A stretch of DNA of 64,000 nucleotides from Casuarius casuarius (GCA_003342895.1 PTFA01000277.1:124001-188000), one strand, 5' to 3'; positions 35,916 to 49,469 are shown, counted from the stretch's first letter. Made by a program: numbers and translations. The notes: a model not told the origin generated them from the sequence alone.

Positions 35916-36794
35916 TTATATGAATGGACACAGTTTTGCTCTTAGCCTCTCCATTCTTGTTGGAAGAAGACCCACCATTTCCTTACTGAGTTCTAGTTCA
36001 GTTTCAATGGCATGGACAGCATCTGGATACTTCTCACAATAATCTACCAGAAATGTGTAATATTCCAATGATGTCTGCATATTCTCCAGTTGTTTTTTGC
36101 CATCCGAAGTAATCAGCTTACCATATAGTCGGGCAATATGAAATTTGGCCACCATGGCAGGGCGAAGAACATCTTCCTCGAGCTCTTCAGGAAATACCTT
36201 ATCTGGGTTTCTCAAAGAATCTAAGAAGAGTTCATAGTATTTTATTGCTAACTGCGCTAGAGAATTGATCTTTTTTATTGTGTGGGAGTCTAGCTCTTCT
36301 AACCTGTTACCAATAGCTACCTTTAAATCCATCATCTCATAATAGGTGTCTGCTAGTTCAAACTGAAGCTGCCTACTAATCAACAGATAGTACTGTGGAT
36401 TCAAGTCTGCGTAGATAGGCTCCAGCATGTCTATTCTACGCTTATGCATTTTGCAGCGTCGCTCATAGTCTTCTTCAAAGAAAGCAAGTACCTTAAACAG
36501 AGCGCTGTGATCCTGAACAATTTCAATATGGTCAGTAACGTAACCATCAACCTGAAAGAACTCTTTTGCTTCCTGAACATAGTTCTGACCCACTAGGAAG
36601 ATTTCTCTGGCTTCTTGAAAATCTAAAGGATATACACTGCTCACTTTCTCCTCCATGGCTAAGACAGAGTCACATATATCACTTGTCCCAAAAAGGACAG
36701 CTCTTTTCCTGCCCTTCTCTTTTTCATCCTCCTCTTTTTTCCTTTGGGCTTTAAGTTCCAATTGCCTGTCAGGATCCAGCTCTCCTATGTTATC
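35916..36794 (-). CDS. KIFBP: KIFBP exon 7 (terminal, 293 codons)
   Basis: Acceptor CTCATTTCAG, then DNIGELDPDRQLELKAQRKK, a charged Glu/Lys linker and the conserved C-terminal helical domain (ERRCKMHKRRIDMLEP, LNPQYYLLISRQLQFELAD). TAA is at 35916-35918. It contains more than half of the readable protein. Confidence 0.97.
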   Translation of the reverse strand, partial: DNIGELDPDRQLELKAQRKKEEDEKEKGRKRAVLFGTSDICDSVLAMEEKVSSVYPLDFQEAREIFLVGQNYVQEAKEFFQVDGYVTDHIEIVQDHSALFKVLAFFEEDYERRCKMHKRRIDMLEPIYADLNPQYYLLISRQLQFELADTYYEMMDLKVAIGNRLEELDSHTIKKINSLAQLAIKYYELFLDSLRNPDKVFPEELEEDVLRPAMVAKFHIARLYGKLITSDGKKQLENMQTSLEYYTFLVDYCEKYPDAVHAIETELELSKEMVGLLPTRMERLRAKLCPFI

Positions 36795-39700
36795 CTGAAA
36801 TGAGAAAACATATTAATTAAAAATGCATGTGGGTTACAGAGAAAGACTTAGGCTGAAGCTTTTTTAATTATGGGCTACTTTTCAAACACAAACTAATCAG
36901 CAACAAGACAGAAAAAATGACATGTTGGCATATTAAACCTTATATTCACTAAAGGTCATGTAAGTTATATTCTCAATTCTGTAAAAACATAAGATTTAAA
37001 CACAGACAAACACAAGTCTCTCTACCCTGTGCAACATAGCCAAAACAATAAATATAAAGCCCAAACACCTTGCTTCTGCAAAGTATTTCAGCACATGCTG
37101 TGTTAAGCACTTGACATGAATGAAAATACCAGCACACAAAACTGAGAGGACGTTCTTACTACCAGTTCAATAAAAAGTGATCTGTCAAATCAAGCCACAA
37201 GAAAATACAGTAGAGAAGAGGGTGATCTGTGAAGTTTCTATACAAGCAGTGCACTGATGATGCTACAGAACTGATCTCTTATCCATGCTTATTTCTAAAG
37301 TGCTGCATTGAAGTCAAAGCATACTGTGAAACACCTGCTAGATTTCAAGTGTCTATTGCCTTATTGATTGGGCAATGGTTTATCATTTGCTACCAATTAT
37401 GAAGTGATTCCTGCTACAAACATCAAAACTGACTAAATTTGTTTTTAAACAACAGCAGTTACAGAATAAATTTTCAGTTACCTCAAGTAATTTCCGAGCA
37501 CTTTGCAAAAGATTCAGGCAATACTTAATCCAGCATCTTGCAATTTCAGCTTTCCTCTGTCGAAGGTCCTGTTGGTCTTGCTCTGTTTCATCTAGTAAAT
37601 GGACATCAACACATAAAAAGCTGCAGACAACTTGAGCATTCTAGTAATAACCTCAAATGCTATATGCAAAGAATACGTTACTTATATTTATCAGGATTCA
37701 TTTTTCATCATTGTTAGACAGAGACACGCTCTCCTTGTTAGTTCACATAATAATTCTGTGAACTGTCATTCTGGTAGAAACCCATATAGATTAGCATGGA
37801 TTTGTCATGTACGTATTCCTCCAAAATTTCTGCTACAGCATAGTTGTTCCTCAGGATGATCAGGGTATTTGTCTCAAAACGGGCCCCAGACTTGTTACCA
37901 GAAAAGGGAATAAAATTAGGGGAAAATGCCTGTGGTTTATCCACCCTGTCACAGCATAATACGTATTAGTCTATAACTTCTGTATTTTTCTCTCCGCAGT
38001 CTCCCCACTATACATCACAGTCATAATTAGCACTGCTGATATCTCAAGATTATGTCTCCAGAAACCAAATAGACTAAAGAGAACCAACTTCCCAGTCCCT
38101 AGGCAGGAGGTGGTGTGTGAGCTGAACGATGAGGGGAAGCTAGCACTCCCTGGTCACTAAATAAAAAGCATGCTTCAGACACAGATTTACTAGATTCAGT
38201 ATCTTTCATTACTGCCAACTCACGCTGTTCTTGTTAAGAATAACTGTTGCTAATCTAAAAAGGGGCCTTTACTAAATATCTGTTTTACACACAGATTCAT
38301 ATGCCAGAATGAATCCTATTCATGTGCTTGAGAGTAGCTAATACCGACTGCATACCAGTCTTTCTGAAACTTAGAACTTTCTGCATAGTGATCTTCATGT
38401 CACCAGCCCAACTCTACATACCATAAAAAGGAAGGGAAACAGAAAAACATGCACTCCATTGAAACAAACACAAGTATCACTACTCCCATTTAGCGGGGGA
38501 GGAAGTAGAGATAAAAGAAGTTAATTGTCTTGCCCCCAAAAGACAAAAGAAATCTACAAAGTAAAATTTAAAGTAGGACTTTTATCTACCACTCTCAGTC
38601 TTGAACCTGATAACTGCCTCTGTTTCTACATGCCTAATGAAAACTTAACCTCAGTTTTTAGCTTAATAACATTAACAAACTCAGACAACTGTGCTGTCAG
38701 TTAGCTATGGAAGCCTATAAACATGTGCTTCCCTGAAACTAAAAAAAGACTTTTGGACATCGTCCTCAAAGCACTTAAATAGTAGGAAAAGGCAGCTGAA
38801 TAGAGTTCTTTGGTATTTCTTTTAGCTCAAAACTAAAAGCAGTGAAATTAATGTACCGTCACTGACCTTCAATTAAATAAAACTTGTGTCCATTCAGTTT
38901 ATATTTCAACCTAAAATAACATCATCAATGGATTAAAGAGCTTGTATTCTAAACAGCTTGGACCCTTAGAAGTTAACCAATATATTCACTGTTTAAAGTC
39001 AGTTATGAACTCTCGCTGGGGCTACTCTGAATACTTGCCCACTTTCCATGAGTTAAATGTCTATTCATTTGAAGCTTTCAGTTGTCTGAGACCTGGAATA
39101 TGAAAAGCTTTGCTGTAGATAAACAAAGCCTAAACCTACAGCAGATGATTTATTTTGAGTACAGACACTCATCACAGCCACAGGCCCTTAAAACTGTGGT
39201 CTGTGTTTAGAAGTTTCTTGTATTTATTTTGATGCTGAACAGCAAAGTTGTTCCTTTACATCAATACCCAAAATAACAAGGATGGTACCTAAAATTTCAA
39301 AAATAGCCATTAATGAGGCTGCAGTATCCAGCAACGAAAGACAGTACAGGTATCCTCCAAGTCTGGGGTTTTTAAGAGCTGCAGTTTCCCTTCCCCTTTT
39401 AAGACTATTCCTAGGAAGTATCTGCTTCACTTCCTTGAATCATTACACTCCAATAATTTAGAAGCAAAGGTTAAGCTGTTGTAAGCACATACACAAGGAC
39501 AAGTGGGTGAATAGAGACGTTCCCACTATTGAAAAGCATACTGCTGTAAATTTCTGTTTCTAATATATGACATTTTTACAGTAAATATAAACCTGTTCTG
39601 ACTCTCTCCCACAAGCTTTCTGAAGCATCAGCAACAAGCACCTAAATTTTTCCTCAAAGAGTTTACACACAGCCAACCTCTAGCTGCAGAGACAGCAGCT

Positions 39701-42700
39701 CTTAAAAGACATTGTTCTGTCTTATTGTTAATAGAAAGGATTTTAGAAAATTAAAATTGGAATAAGCTTTGGATACATTGTTAGACTTCACTTTTAACAT
39801 ACATATTAGTGTTGTTTAATTCACAATATGTAATTGAAAACTTTCATATAAACTTACTGTCTTCAGCAGATGGAACCTGTCCAGCTTGGCTAAAGATGAC
39901 ATTGGCTGCTGCTAAACAGTGTCGGGACTCCATAAAGCATTGCTGAGAGGAACAGAAACGGCAGTGTTTATCACTGGTACGAAGCAGCTGAAGCGCTACT
40001 GCTCTCAGCTGGGCTAGAGCCCTCATCCTGGAGAGTTAAGATATGTGAACACAAGGGGAATTACAGGATCGAGAGGCTCGGGAGCATACTTCCCTGGACA
40101 CTGGAAAAAAAGATGCAATTTTTCTCATCTACTACTGAGTATAGTATTTTCTAACCAACCATTTCTCTTTCTACCACAGCCACAATACCAACCCTTGCTT
40201 TTAATATTAGATACATACATTGTAAACATTTCCACACTGTTCTCATCTATGCTACTGTCACTTCCTGACATTGTATGGTAAAGATTACATCACGGGGTGT
40301 TAGTCAGAACGAGCTGGACATACAGCTCAATGTTATGAGCCAGATTTAGATTCCTTTACTCGTATTTGGCAGTGTGTTATCTAATGATTTGGTCCCACCA
40401 ATGCACCAAAAAAGATACAGAAATTACAAATTACTATCGAAATGAGCATTAACTGACTTAGGTACTGCAGAAGGCCTTTACGCATCAGAAAACAGCATCT
40501 GAATAATCTGGAGTATAAAAATCCTTAAATAAAACTGAAGTATTTCCTACCACAGTGGGCTGTTCAGAGTCAATACAGATGCATGGAGGCAAACAGTTAC
40601 CATTTTACAGTTAATTTTAATGTTCACATAGGCTCAAACAAGTCTTAAGCACATGCTAAAATATCAAAGGACAACAATTTATAGGCAACATACAATGTGC
40701 AAAATGTCATCCCCCCCCCTTTTTTTTTTAAACTTTTACTGTAGGAGAACAATATAATCACAATTATAGTGAATGGCCTAAAATTATGCGAGGACAACCA
40801 TTTCAAGCTTCACTTACTAAAATTTGCTTACAAGCATCACGTCACATATCACTACTGAAATGTTCATTAACTACAGAGCTTTTCTTGTATCTACTCCCCT
40901 GTTCGTTTTCCCTGTTGTCATCACACCAACAGAGCAAAGCACAACCACTACATCCGCTTCAGAAAAAGCTAACAGATATTTCACATCAGAAGACAATTTG
41001 TGGTTTTACAGGAGGACACTTTTAATTCAATAGGGAGCCCTGCCTTGAAGAGCTGTTTAAACAACCATCTTACTTGATAGCTACAGTTATGACATAACTA
41101 GAGCAGAAAAACAGTAAGTGTATTACCTTAGAGAGATAATACTGTGACAAGGTAGCAGCATTGAGTGCCCATTCTACCGGGTAGTAGCCACTATACTCAA
41201 GCTGTCGTTTAAGAGTGGTATGGCAATATTGAGCAGCCTTCTCAATCATCTCCAGGTGTTGGTAGACTTGTGCCAGATAATACAAAGTGTGGGTATAGGC
41301 TTTTTCAAATCTAGAAAAACAACAGTCTCTTTAGATTTTTTTTTTTTTTAAATATTCCCTCAACAGCATACCTAGGGGTTTTTTGGACTGATATGCACCC
41401 ACCTTTTTGATCTTTCTTGGTCTGTGAGTTTTTCTTCTTCTGCCATGAAATGTTCACTGGGATCCAAGGGAGGATTTCCATCCTACAAGAGATTATCAGA
41501 AATATTCAGTAAGGTACATTGCTTTAATTTTCTGACATAGTGCTCCCTCTTCTGGCTGCAGACCATGTATCATTTTTCAATCCTAAATTCTTCAAAGCTT
41601 CACATAATACATCTATAGCCATCTGAATGTCACACCTCTGGAGCAATTCCACAAAACCACAAAAAGAACAAACGCCTCAGTTGTACATGGAATTATAAGG
41701 TTTTTCAGCTTGTAGAAGACTCCTGCTAATGCACTTTTAAAGTAGCGCATGCTATTTGCACAAGAGCTACTCACTACAGATTCTACAGGACTATAATCAG
41801 GTGTCCTTTGCTTGGACAATAATGTGACAGTTTTGCATTACGTTTTTTTGAAGCATTGGTTTAACACAAAGCACATCTTCTTCAAGTGTGAAATATCTGT
41901 TTGCTCAGTTGCTCTAGTCGGTATAATACTGCAGGAAGTACTGCCAACAACATTAAGTGCAGAGCGTGCTCAGCAGACAGGCTGTAAAGGCCACTCTTGC
42001 CAAAGTGAAATGCCACTGTTAAATGACTCCGTTTATTCACAGGCTGGTGAGATTACTGTCTCATCCATATATCTGGGTAAACATGTAATGTCTTTGGAGG
42101 AGGAAACTTGCTGTCTCTTGATATAAGGTACCCCCACAGGCAAGCTGTTAATGATGCAAACTATTTCATTCAGAAGGGCTTTTTTGTTTTTTAAACCAAG
42201 AGAATCTTGATACAGATGTTTCTGTTGATATACGCCAAATAATTATTTTCCTCATATAAGAAGAGCTGAAAGTAAGACATAGCTGCACACATACGAAGTA
42301 ACTCTGAATTCAAACTTTTTTTTGGTCACTCTACGACAAGTTTCTGGGATAAACCCAGAAGAGCAATAACTATACATCTTTCAGTAATGCTCTGCTCAAC
42401 CTTGCCTTAAAACAACTACCAATAAACAAGAGTTAGAGTCTCACAATTGGAGAGTCCAGTAGATTAACACCGCTTATGGCAAAGTTTTATTTGTCTGTGC
42501 TTATCTAATTTCCTTTGTAATTGTGCCTAACTTCAGACACCAATTCCAAAACACCTCAACTAAAGGTGTCTTTCTAAGGTGGCTTTTTTGCCTTACACAA
42601 TGCATCCTGAAGAATGTCTAACATGTCTGTTAGCAACACAGCCCAGCTGAGTATGCTACTTTGCTTGCTATGTAGGCTTATTGCTGGATCGTAAAGAAAA

Positions 42701-45700
42701 AAACTTCAGTTGATAATAGCTTCTATACAGGTATTTAATTCTCTTACTTTCATCTAGTGACCTCAGAACACATTACAAAAGACACCTGGAATCATTATCC
42801 ACATGTAAAAAATTAGTGAACCTGGGCACAGACTGATTTGGCCAAAACATCTCAGAAGCTTATGGAAACACAGAAAAAACAGATCTCTAGATGCATAGTA
42901 TATGCCCTTTACTGTACTATCCTCTTTTCAATGTAAAAGCATCAAGAGATCAAAAACAAAACAAAAAAAAAAACACCAAAAAAACCCAAGCTCCCAAAGC
43001 TCTATGAGTCTGAAGAACTATGAATCAAAATAAGATTTATATAAAACATGATTGGCATATTCAAGTTGTTCTTTACACTTTAGGCAAGAACAGGAATACA
43101 AATTCAATGCAAGTCTGTCTACTGGTATTTCTTTCCTAAACCAAGAGATAATCAGGCAACAAACAAAAAGCAGCCCAGAGAAATACTTCTCGTAAGATGA
43201 GGGGGACAGGAGCGGTGACAGAAGCGGGGCAGAGAACGCATTCACTTGAAAGGGAAGTAGAGATGTTCTTTATTTGTTCTTATAAAAAATCCTGAGGGGC
43301 ACACCTTTGTTTTAACAGCAATATTTTGTTCATATTAAACTGGGTCTGAAACAGATGTGATAAATTAATGTGACAGTGGGTAACCTAAACATACCAGAGA
43401 GGTGTCAATTTTTACACCATCTTTTAAACTTTGAGTTTTATTGTTTATGCCTCATTAGTTTTCAAGACTTGACTTCATAATCCCCCATCTTGTTTTCTGT
43501 AGAGCTACAAAGGCTTATTTCCGCAGACCTTCCAACATGATGCGCAGTATACTCTGACAAGGCTATAGTTGATATTCCTGACATCAATAAAGAAAAACAA
43601 CTGATATGAGAGACTGTAAGCAAGACCTTTTTCTCCTTCTTTTATCTACAGATCTGTCCTCTGATGTCAAGCCTTATGCCTTTAACCATCCTGAGGAAGA
43701 GCTCTGCAACTCCCCTCTTACAAGCAGACTTTCATTGGCCCAAACTCCTGCTCATAAGAGTCCATCGCTCACAGATTTTCACTGTACTATATCAAACAGC
43801 TTTCCTAACACCAAGATGTCATCACAATAACTACTTATTTCCAGAAAGGAATTACAGATGTGAACTCAAAGCATTCAGGAGCAGAAAGCAAAAGGATCTT
43901 TTAATTCCTCCCAAAATAATTTTTTCTTGCAAGATCCTTGGTTTTGCTCTACGTGCTTTAGGGATTAAAAAAAAAAAAAAGCCACCCCACTTGTAAGCCA
44001 GCTAGAGCCAGTAAGTAAACAATTAAAGCTGCTGCCAGGAAAATGTCTCTGTTATTAACAGTTTACCGGAGATTCCCAGACAGGAATGCTTCCCGATAGC
44101 CTAAAAATAGAGAATGTTAAGAAACATACATTCATATTTGTATAGTTTGTGAATGATATATGTTGACACGGTTGTACAAACGCTAACCAAGTTCCAACAC
44201 ACTCACAAGGAACTCTGTATTTACAAGCCATAAAGCATCTAGACAAGCCATTTCCCCTCCTCCCCCCCCCNTTTTTTTTTTTTAAATTCTTTGCAGATGA
44301 TGCTTAATTAAGCTGGGAACTTGAATTTTTCAATGATGATGCACATATTTGCATATATATCATCCCAGACTTCAACTGAATGTTAAATTAACCTCTTAAA
44401 CAGCCTTCTCAGACTGATCCTTTCAGATTTCCTCAGTTCAGTCTTTTCAGGGAAACATGACAGAAGCACAATAAAGTTACCACAAAAACAGCCTTTTGCC
44501 ATAGTTCCTATAAAAATACAACCTTTAGATACAACTAGGTTTGACTACATAATGCCCTGATATACAAGTGATAAATAAATAGAAGTGATAAAAATGCAAC
44601 AAGTGATCTGAAATGGGATTATGATAATCACGTGCATATATTCTAACCAGGCAGCAAAGCCCCAGGAGAAGTATTTGCTAGCCATTACTTAACAACATAT
44701 ACAGATAACTCTACCGAAAATTAACTGTTTCAGCTAAATTCAAAGTTGAAATGTGAAGTACTTGATGGCATTATTTAATCTACTGAAATATTAAGGTAAT
44801 ATCAGTTCAATTTCACAATGACTGGAGCAAGAGCCAGAATCTTTTAGTGGTGGTGGAGAACCCAACAGTATAAACCTGCTTAGCTGGGTATAAGAAGCAA
44901 AGATCCAGAACTAAAGAGAATGTCTGTAGAGAGATGTAGTATCTTTAGTTAGATCAACTGATGAAGAAAGTGGAAAATAAAGAGAGAAGCTTTTCAGCAC
45001 AAGTGTTTTTTCCAGATCTGTTATTTCTCTGATAATGTTAGGCTGTCACAGCTACAGAGACAGCACTGCAGCAGGAACTAACTGATGAGGACTGATCCAC
45101 TCTAAAACTTCCTCAAGAACAACCTGTGCTCTAAGCTAAGTTCATGTAAATTCTGAACTGTAATTTCAAGGAAACAGGTTCTCTCCAACCTCTATGGCTG
45201 TCCTGAAACACAGAATACAGCTCCTTTCTCTAAGGACACACGTTTTTAATTCATTCGGGAACTGTCCCTGAGGCAAGCCAGTGCAGGAACAGCTTTGCAA
45301 AGTGCGTAACAATAGCAAAAAGGAGTCTTTGTTAATACGCAGCAGAACCAAGAGCACGAAAGGTTGTTTAAAATGCATGAGGGGTTTGGTTGTTTGTAAA
45401 ACTGTCTTTTTGAAATGGAACTGAACCATTTTGCCTCTAATGCAACACCGTGCAGTCAGAGCAAACCCACGGCAAACACTATACAGTTTTATTTCCATTT
45501 CTTGCTGAAAGCAATGGTTTGATGCTTTACTACATTTCCAAGATAAGGTTAAGAACAACCTTAATTAAAAGCCAAATGCTACCTGGCTTTAGTTTTGGGT
45601 TAGAAACTCAAAGAGCTTTCAACTGTTATTTTTTGAGCAAAATTATTTTTCCGAATAAATCCATTCTGAAATGAGCAAGCACTGCTTCCTCCTGTGCTAG

Positions 45701-46100
45701 CAGTACTTCCCACATCAGTTTTCAAAAGTAACATAGCAACCAGTACGAAGCTCAGAAATTCAAGTTTCACTGAGATGTTTTTCAAAGATTACTAAAACTG
45801 TGTCACATGAAATGTCTCCCAGAAGAGGAAGGCTTGAAAATAACATCTGTGCAAAATTAGTCTTCAGGGCAAGCAATAACTTTCTTTGTTCAAGCGAACT
45901 CAACATAATTCCAGTCACTGGATACTGCTGTAAAACAAAAACCAAGAGTGTCATTTTTGTGTGTAAAGTCAGACCTGCCAAAATATTAATCAACATAGTA
46001 CCTCTTTCATGTATTGATTATACAAGGCTTCTGCAGATTCCAAGTATGTTTGAGCAGTTTTGATTTCATCCCTTTCAGACCACAGGATACCCAGATTGTT
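35916..46100 (-). CDS. KIFBP: KIFBP, kinesin family binding protein (exons 2-7; exon 1 in gap)
   Basis: KIFBP (KIF1BP, KIAA1279) is a helical, TPR-like protein. It binds the motor domains of a subset of kinesins (for example KIF1B, KIF15, KIF18A) and stops them engaging microtubules; loss causes Goldberg-Shprintzen syndrome in people. Six exons are readable: 46002-46100, 41403-41482, 41127-41310, 39858-39942, 37482-37591 and 35916-36794. Phase is consistent throughout, giving 478 residues; the matching part of human is, by my recall, 479. Blocks such as NNLGILWSERDEI, YYLAQVYQHLEM, IARCWIKYCL and FFQVDGYVTDHIEIVQDHSA identify it. The first exon (about 140 codons, GC-rich in human) must lie in the gap at 48160-48939. 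The C-terminus is LRAKLCPFI. The large introns contain AT-rich sequence and homopolymer tracts but no other gene that I can see. Confidence 0.96.
37482..37591 (-). CDS. KIFBP: KIFBP exon 6
   Basis: 110 bases encoding ETEQDQQDLRQRKAEIARCW and IKYCLNLLQSARKLLE. RKAEIARCWIKYCL matches human RKGEIARCWIKYCL. The acidic/Gln start replaces the human Glu/Pro-rich linker. Confidence 0.95.
39858..39942 (-). CDS. KIFBP: KIFBP exon 5
   Basis: 85 bases encoding QCFMESRHCLAAANVIFSQA and GQVPSAED. The human counterpart is LCFMEARHCLSAANVIFGQTG. The 60-codon open frame here extends upstream past the acceptor. Confidence 0.95.
41127..41310 (-). CDS. KIFBP: KIFBP exon 4
   Basis: 184 bases encoding FEKAYTHTLYYLAQVYQHLE on to NAATLSQYYLSK, a TPR-like helical repeat region. 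Acceptor TTTTTCTAG, donor AAG/GTAATA. Confidence 0.95.
41403..41482 (-). CDS. KIFBP: KIFBP exon 3
   Basis: 80 bases encoding DGNPPLDPSEHFMAEEEKLT and DQERSK, matching human PPLDPTERFLPEEEKLTEQERSK. Donor AAAAAG/GTGGGT. Confidence 0.95.
46002..46100 (-). CDS. KIFBP: KIFBP exon 2 (first readable exon)
   Basis: 33 codons, NNLGILWSERDEIKTAQTYL to ALYNQYMKE. The acceptor's polypyrimidine tract is an uninterrupted C10T11 block followed by GTTTAG. Confidence 0.95.
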
Positions 46101-46106
46101 CTAAAC

Positions 46107-46127
46107 AAAAAAAAAAAGGGGGGGGGG
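46107..46127. repeat. A11G10 composite homopolymer (KIFBP exon 2 acceptor tract)
   Basis: Eleven A then ten G on the plus strand. On the transcribed strand this is C10T11, and it forms the polypyrimidine tract of the KIFBP exon 2 splice acceptor. Confidence 0.75.
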
Positions 46128-48159
46128 AATAAAATATTTTCCTGTTATGTTCAACTTACCTTCCCATACTTTCTCCAAACAACTTATCAGTCTTCATCCT
46201 GCTATACATTATTCTAATACAATGCAGTCAGAAGAGCAAAATCTGACTCATCCCTTTTATCTCAAGTTGCTTTAAGAGGAGGGTTCTCAAACACAGGTAA
46301 ATTCATATATAAGTCACCTCACTTAAACTGTGATCTTTTGTGTTTACTCTGCTAAACTAAGACTTGTGTGTTCAAATAAGGAGCTTTTCCCACATAGTTC
46401 TGCATCTGATTCATGCAACGTTTAAATCATAAGCAGTATCATAAGAAGAGCCAAGGAATTAGAAAATTGTCAATGTGACTTTGTAGGGAAAAAAAAGAAC
46501 AGGAAAAGATAAGCCAGGAATGAACACTTGTATATCTTCAATAATGAGAAGAGATGAAACTGTTAAATGCAAAAGCTAAGGACTAATACCTTTAAATTTA
46601 AAATGCAGAACACAGTAACATGTTGTACATCTCTGAACCCACCTTTTACAAAAAGCTCTAATTTTTTATCAATAAAATGAAGGTGTCAATAACAATCCAA
46701 GTCTCACCTGCTAGGTCAGGTCCTAGACAGGGTTGTTACAAAATGCAACAGGACTTAAAACCAAAAAAAAAAAAAAAAAGCCACAGTCAACCAACTTCAA
46801 AAACACTAGAATGCATAGCCAGGCCAATGACACCTCCCCCCAAATTCCATTTATTTTATTATTTTAAAAAGAAAGCACCATGTAGCATGATGTTTATGAG
46901 CAGCAGTAGTTTGCCCATGGCTGAGCAGTGGAACTACCTAATTCCATTAGACAGGAACTGTCATATACAACATTGTGCAGAACAGAGATTAGGAGTAGGG
47001 CCACAGAAACAGGCCAGCAGGAAAAAACAGTGATGCTTCTTTGAAAATAGAAGTCAGGGCAGTGACAACATGCTCTATAGCACCTAGGATGTGCTCATAG
47101 AGAAGTACAGCCAAAGTTGACAATTACTGCTCAGAGTATTAAAAAGTTTTTTAATTAAGTACTCAAGACTTGTTACAGGCCTTGAGATGGAAAATTGAGA
47201 GCACACTGTTTTATCACCATTTTTCTCAGCTACATGTTTTGCATTGAGGCCCAGATGATAGTAGATCTTTCTGCTGTTGGACCACAGCACTTTTAATACA
47301 TAGCACCAGAGTCCTTATCCTGCTGCTTCCAGAAAGCTTCAAGATAGGAAAATCCATGCAGAGGGCAGCACTTGTCCAACAGAGGAAAGCACCGCTTTAT
47401 CACACCAGTTCAGAAGTGCAGTGGAGTCCCTCGCCCTTGGCCACGAAAGCAACAACTCCCAAACAACATACCGTGACCCTTTTAAATACTGGAAAGGCAT
47501 CATGTTATCTTGACTAGCTTCCCAAGTAATCCTGAATCTTTAGACATAGTGGGTTCGTTCTAGTAATAGATTTGTGGCAGAGTACCAAAACTGTCACTCC
47601 GAAGGCGAGTGAGCAGATATAACCTCACGAATTCCAGACAGCTCATTTAATTTAAGCTGCGTAAGACAAATGACTTTTTAACTAAAAAGAGTCTCTCCAG
47701 AAGAACACACAATTCCTGGACAGCTCTGCAATGTGTGACAAAGACGCAATATCTAGCCTTTTCTTATTAGATGGGCCAATTCTGACAGACACCTAAATAG
47801 CGCCTCTATTTAAGTTAGTCTGGAGATATACGTATAAGCTGTAACCCAGCTGCCACGAGGAAGGGACTGATTAAAGGCCCAACCCTTCCGTGAATCTTCA
47901 TATATTAGGTAATAATTCTTTGGCAGCATTACTCTGCTCAGTATAGAGAGATGAACATTACTTCTAACAACACAAATCTACCTTTATCCATCAGGAATAA
48001 ACATAACAGACTGTGAGCAAACGAGTCAGTCCGTTCAGAACAAGTGCACCTTTTCAGGACACTATATAAATATAATATATTTATTTATGACACACGCACA
48101 CAGGCTGCAGTCGACAGTTCAAGAAGCTCCCCACACGTAAACAGACCCCCCCCCAGCCC

Positions 48160-48939
48160 NNNNNNNNNNNNNNNNNNNNNNNNNNNNNNNNNNNNNNNNN
48201 NNNNNNNNNNNNNNNNNNNNNNNNNNNNNNNNNNNNNNNNNNNNNNNNNNNNNNNNNNNNNNNNNNNNNNNNNNNNNNNNNNNNNNNNNNNNNNNNNNNN
48301 NNNNNNNNNNNNNNNNNNNNNNNNNNNNNNNNNNNNNNNNNNNNNNNNNNNNNNNNNNNNNNNNNNNNNNNNNNNNNNNNNNNNNNNNNNNNNNNNNNNN
48401 NNNNNNNNNNNNNNNNNNNNNNNNNNNNNNNNNNNNNNNNNNNNNNNNNNNNNNNNNNNNNNNNNNNNNNNNNNNNNNNNNNNNNNNNNNNNNNNNNNNN
48501 NNNNNNNNNNNNNNNNNNNNNNNNNNNNNNNNNNNNNNNNNNNNNNNNNNNNNNNNNNNNNNNNNNNNNNNNNNNNNNNNNNNNNNNNNNNNNNNNNNNN
48601 NNNNNNNNNNNNNNNNNNNNNNNNNNNNNNNNNNNNNNNNNNNNNNNNNNNNNNNNNNNNNNNNNNNNNNNNNNNNNNNNNNNNNNNNNNNNNNNNNNNN
48701 NNNNNNNNNNNNNNNNNNNNNNNNNNNNNNNNNNNNNNNNNNNNNNNNNNNNNNNNNNNNNNNNNNNNNNNNNNNNNNNNNNNNNNNNNNNNNNNNNNNN
48801 NNNNNNNNNNNNNNNNNNNNNNNNNNNNNNNNNNNNNNNNNNNNNNNNNNNNNNNNNNNNNNNNNNNNNNNNNNNNNNNNNNNNNNNNNNNNNNNNNNNN
48901 NNNNNNNNNNNNNNNNNNNNNNNNNNNNNNNNNNNNNNN
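48160..48939. other. Assembly gap (N run) at KIFBP exon 1 / promoter
   Basis: 780 N bases bordered by C and G runs. KIFBP exon 1 and its CpG-island promoter are expected here, from the missing N-terminal 140 or so codons and the CpG-rich right flank. The long open frames across it are artefacts. Confidence 0.85.
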
Positions 48940-49469
48940 GGGGGGCGCGCGCTCGGGGGAGCTGCCGTGAAGGCGCTCAAGACACCAGCCGCCAGGCGTG
49001 GGCACCACGGCTCCCTGTGCCAGCCCCGGAAAGTCCCCGCGCAAGCGCCAGTGCCAGAGCTCTCTTCCTAAAAACGGTTTTGAGAGACTTTGCCTCAACG
49101 CTTTTCCGAAGGGACGTTTCAGAACCGCGTTTCTTACAGAAAGGCTACCGAAAGAGCATCGTGTAAGGAGCGCTTGCTCTCATCACAGCATTATTCCCCC
49201 ACAGCACTAAGTTTCCAGCGCAGTGCTCACCTCCGCGATGTACCTGCCATGTGGTTTAAGAGTGCAAAGACAGCAGCAGCTATTCCGCCTTGCAAAAAGG
49301 AAAAAAAAAACTTCCAAAAAATGACTTTTGCCTCATTTCAGCAAACGAATGATTACTAGCCATCCTCAAAGACAGGCTGCTTTATCAAGGAATAAAGACA
49401 AAGAAGAATGTCCAATAGGTTTTTACTTTTTGATAAAAAACCAGCTCAGTCCCATAGCTATGTCAGATG
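48940..49469 (-). other. DDX21 3' UTR and KIFBP upstream region
   Basis: Only about 530 bases separate the DDX21 stop codon from the gap at the KIFBP promoter. The right part is AT-rich and the left part CpG-rich. I find no canonical AATAAA or ATTAAA on the minus strand in this interval, only weaker variants (AGTAAA about 46 bases and GATAAA about 85 bases past the stop). Confidence 0.5.
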
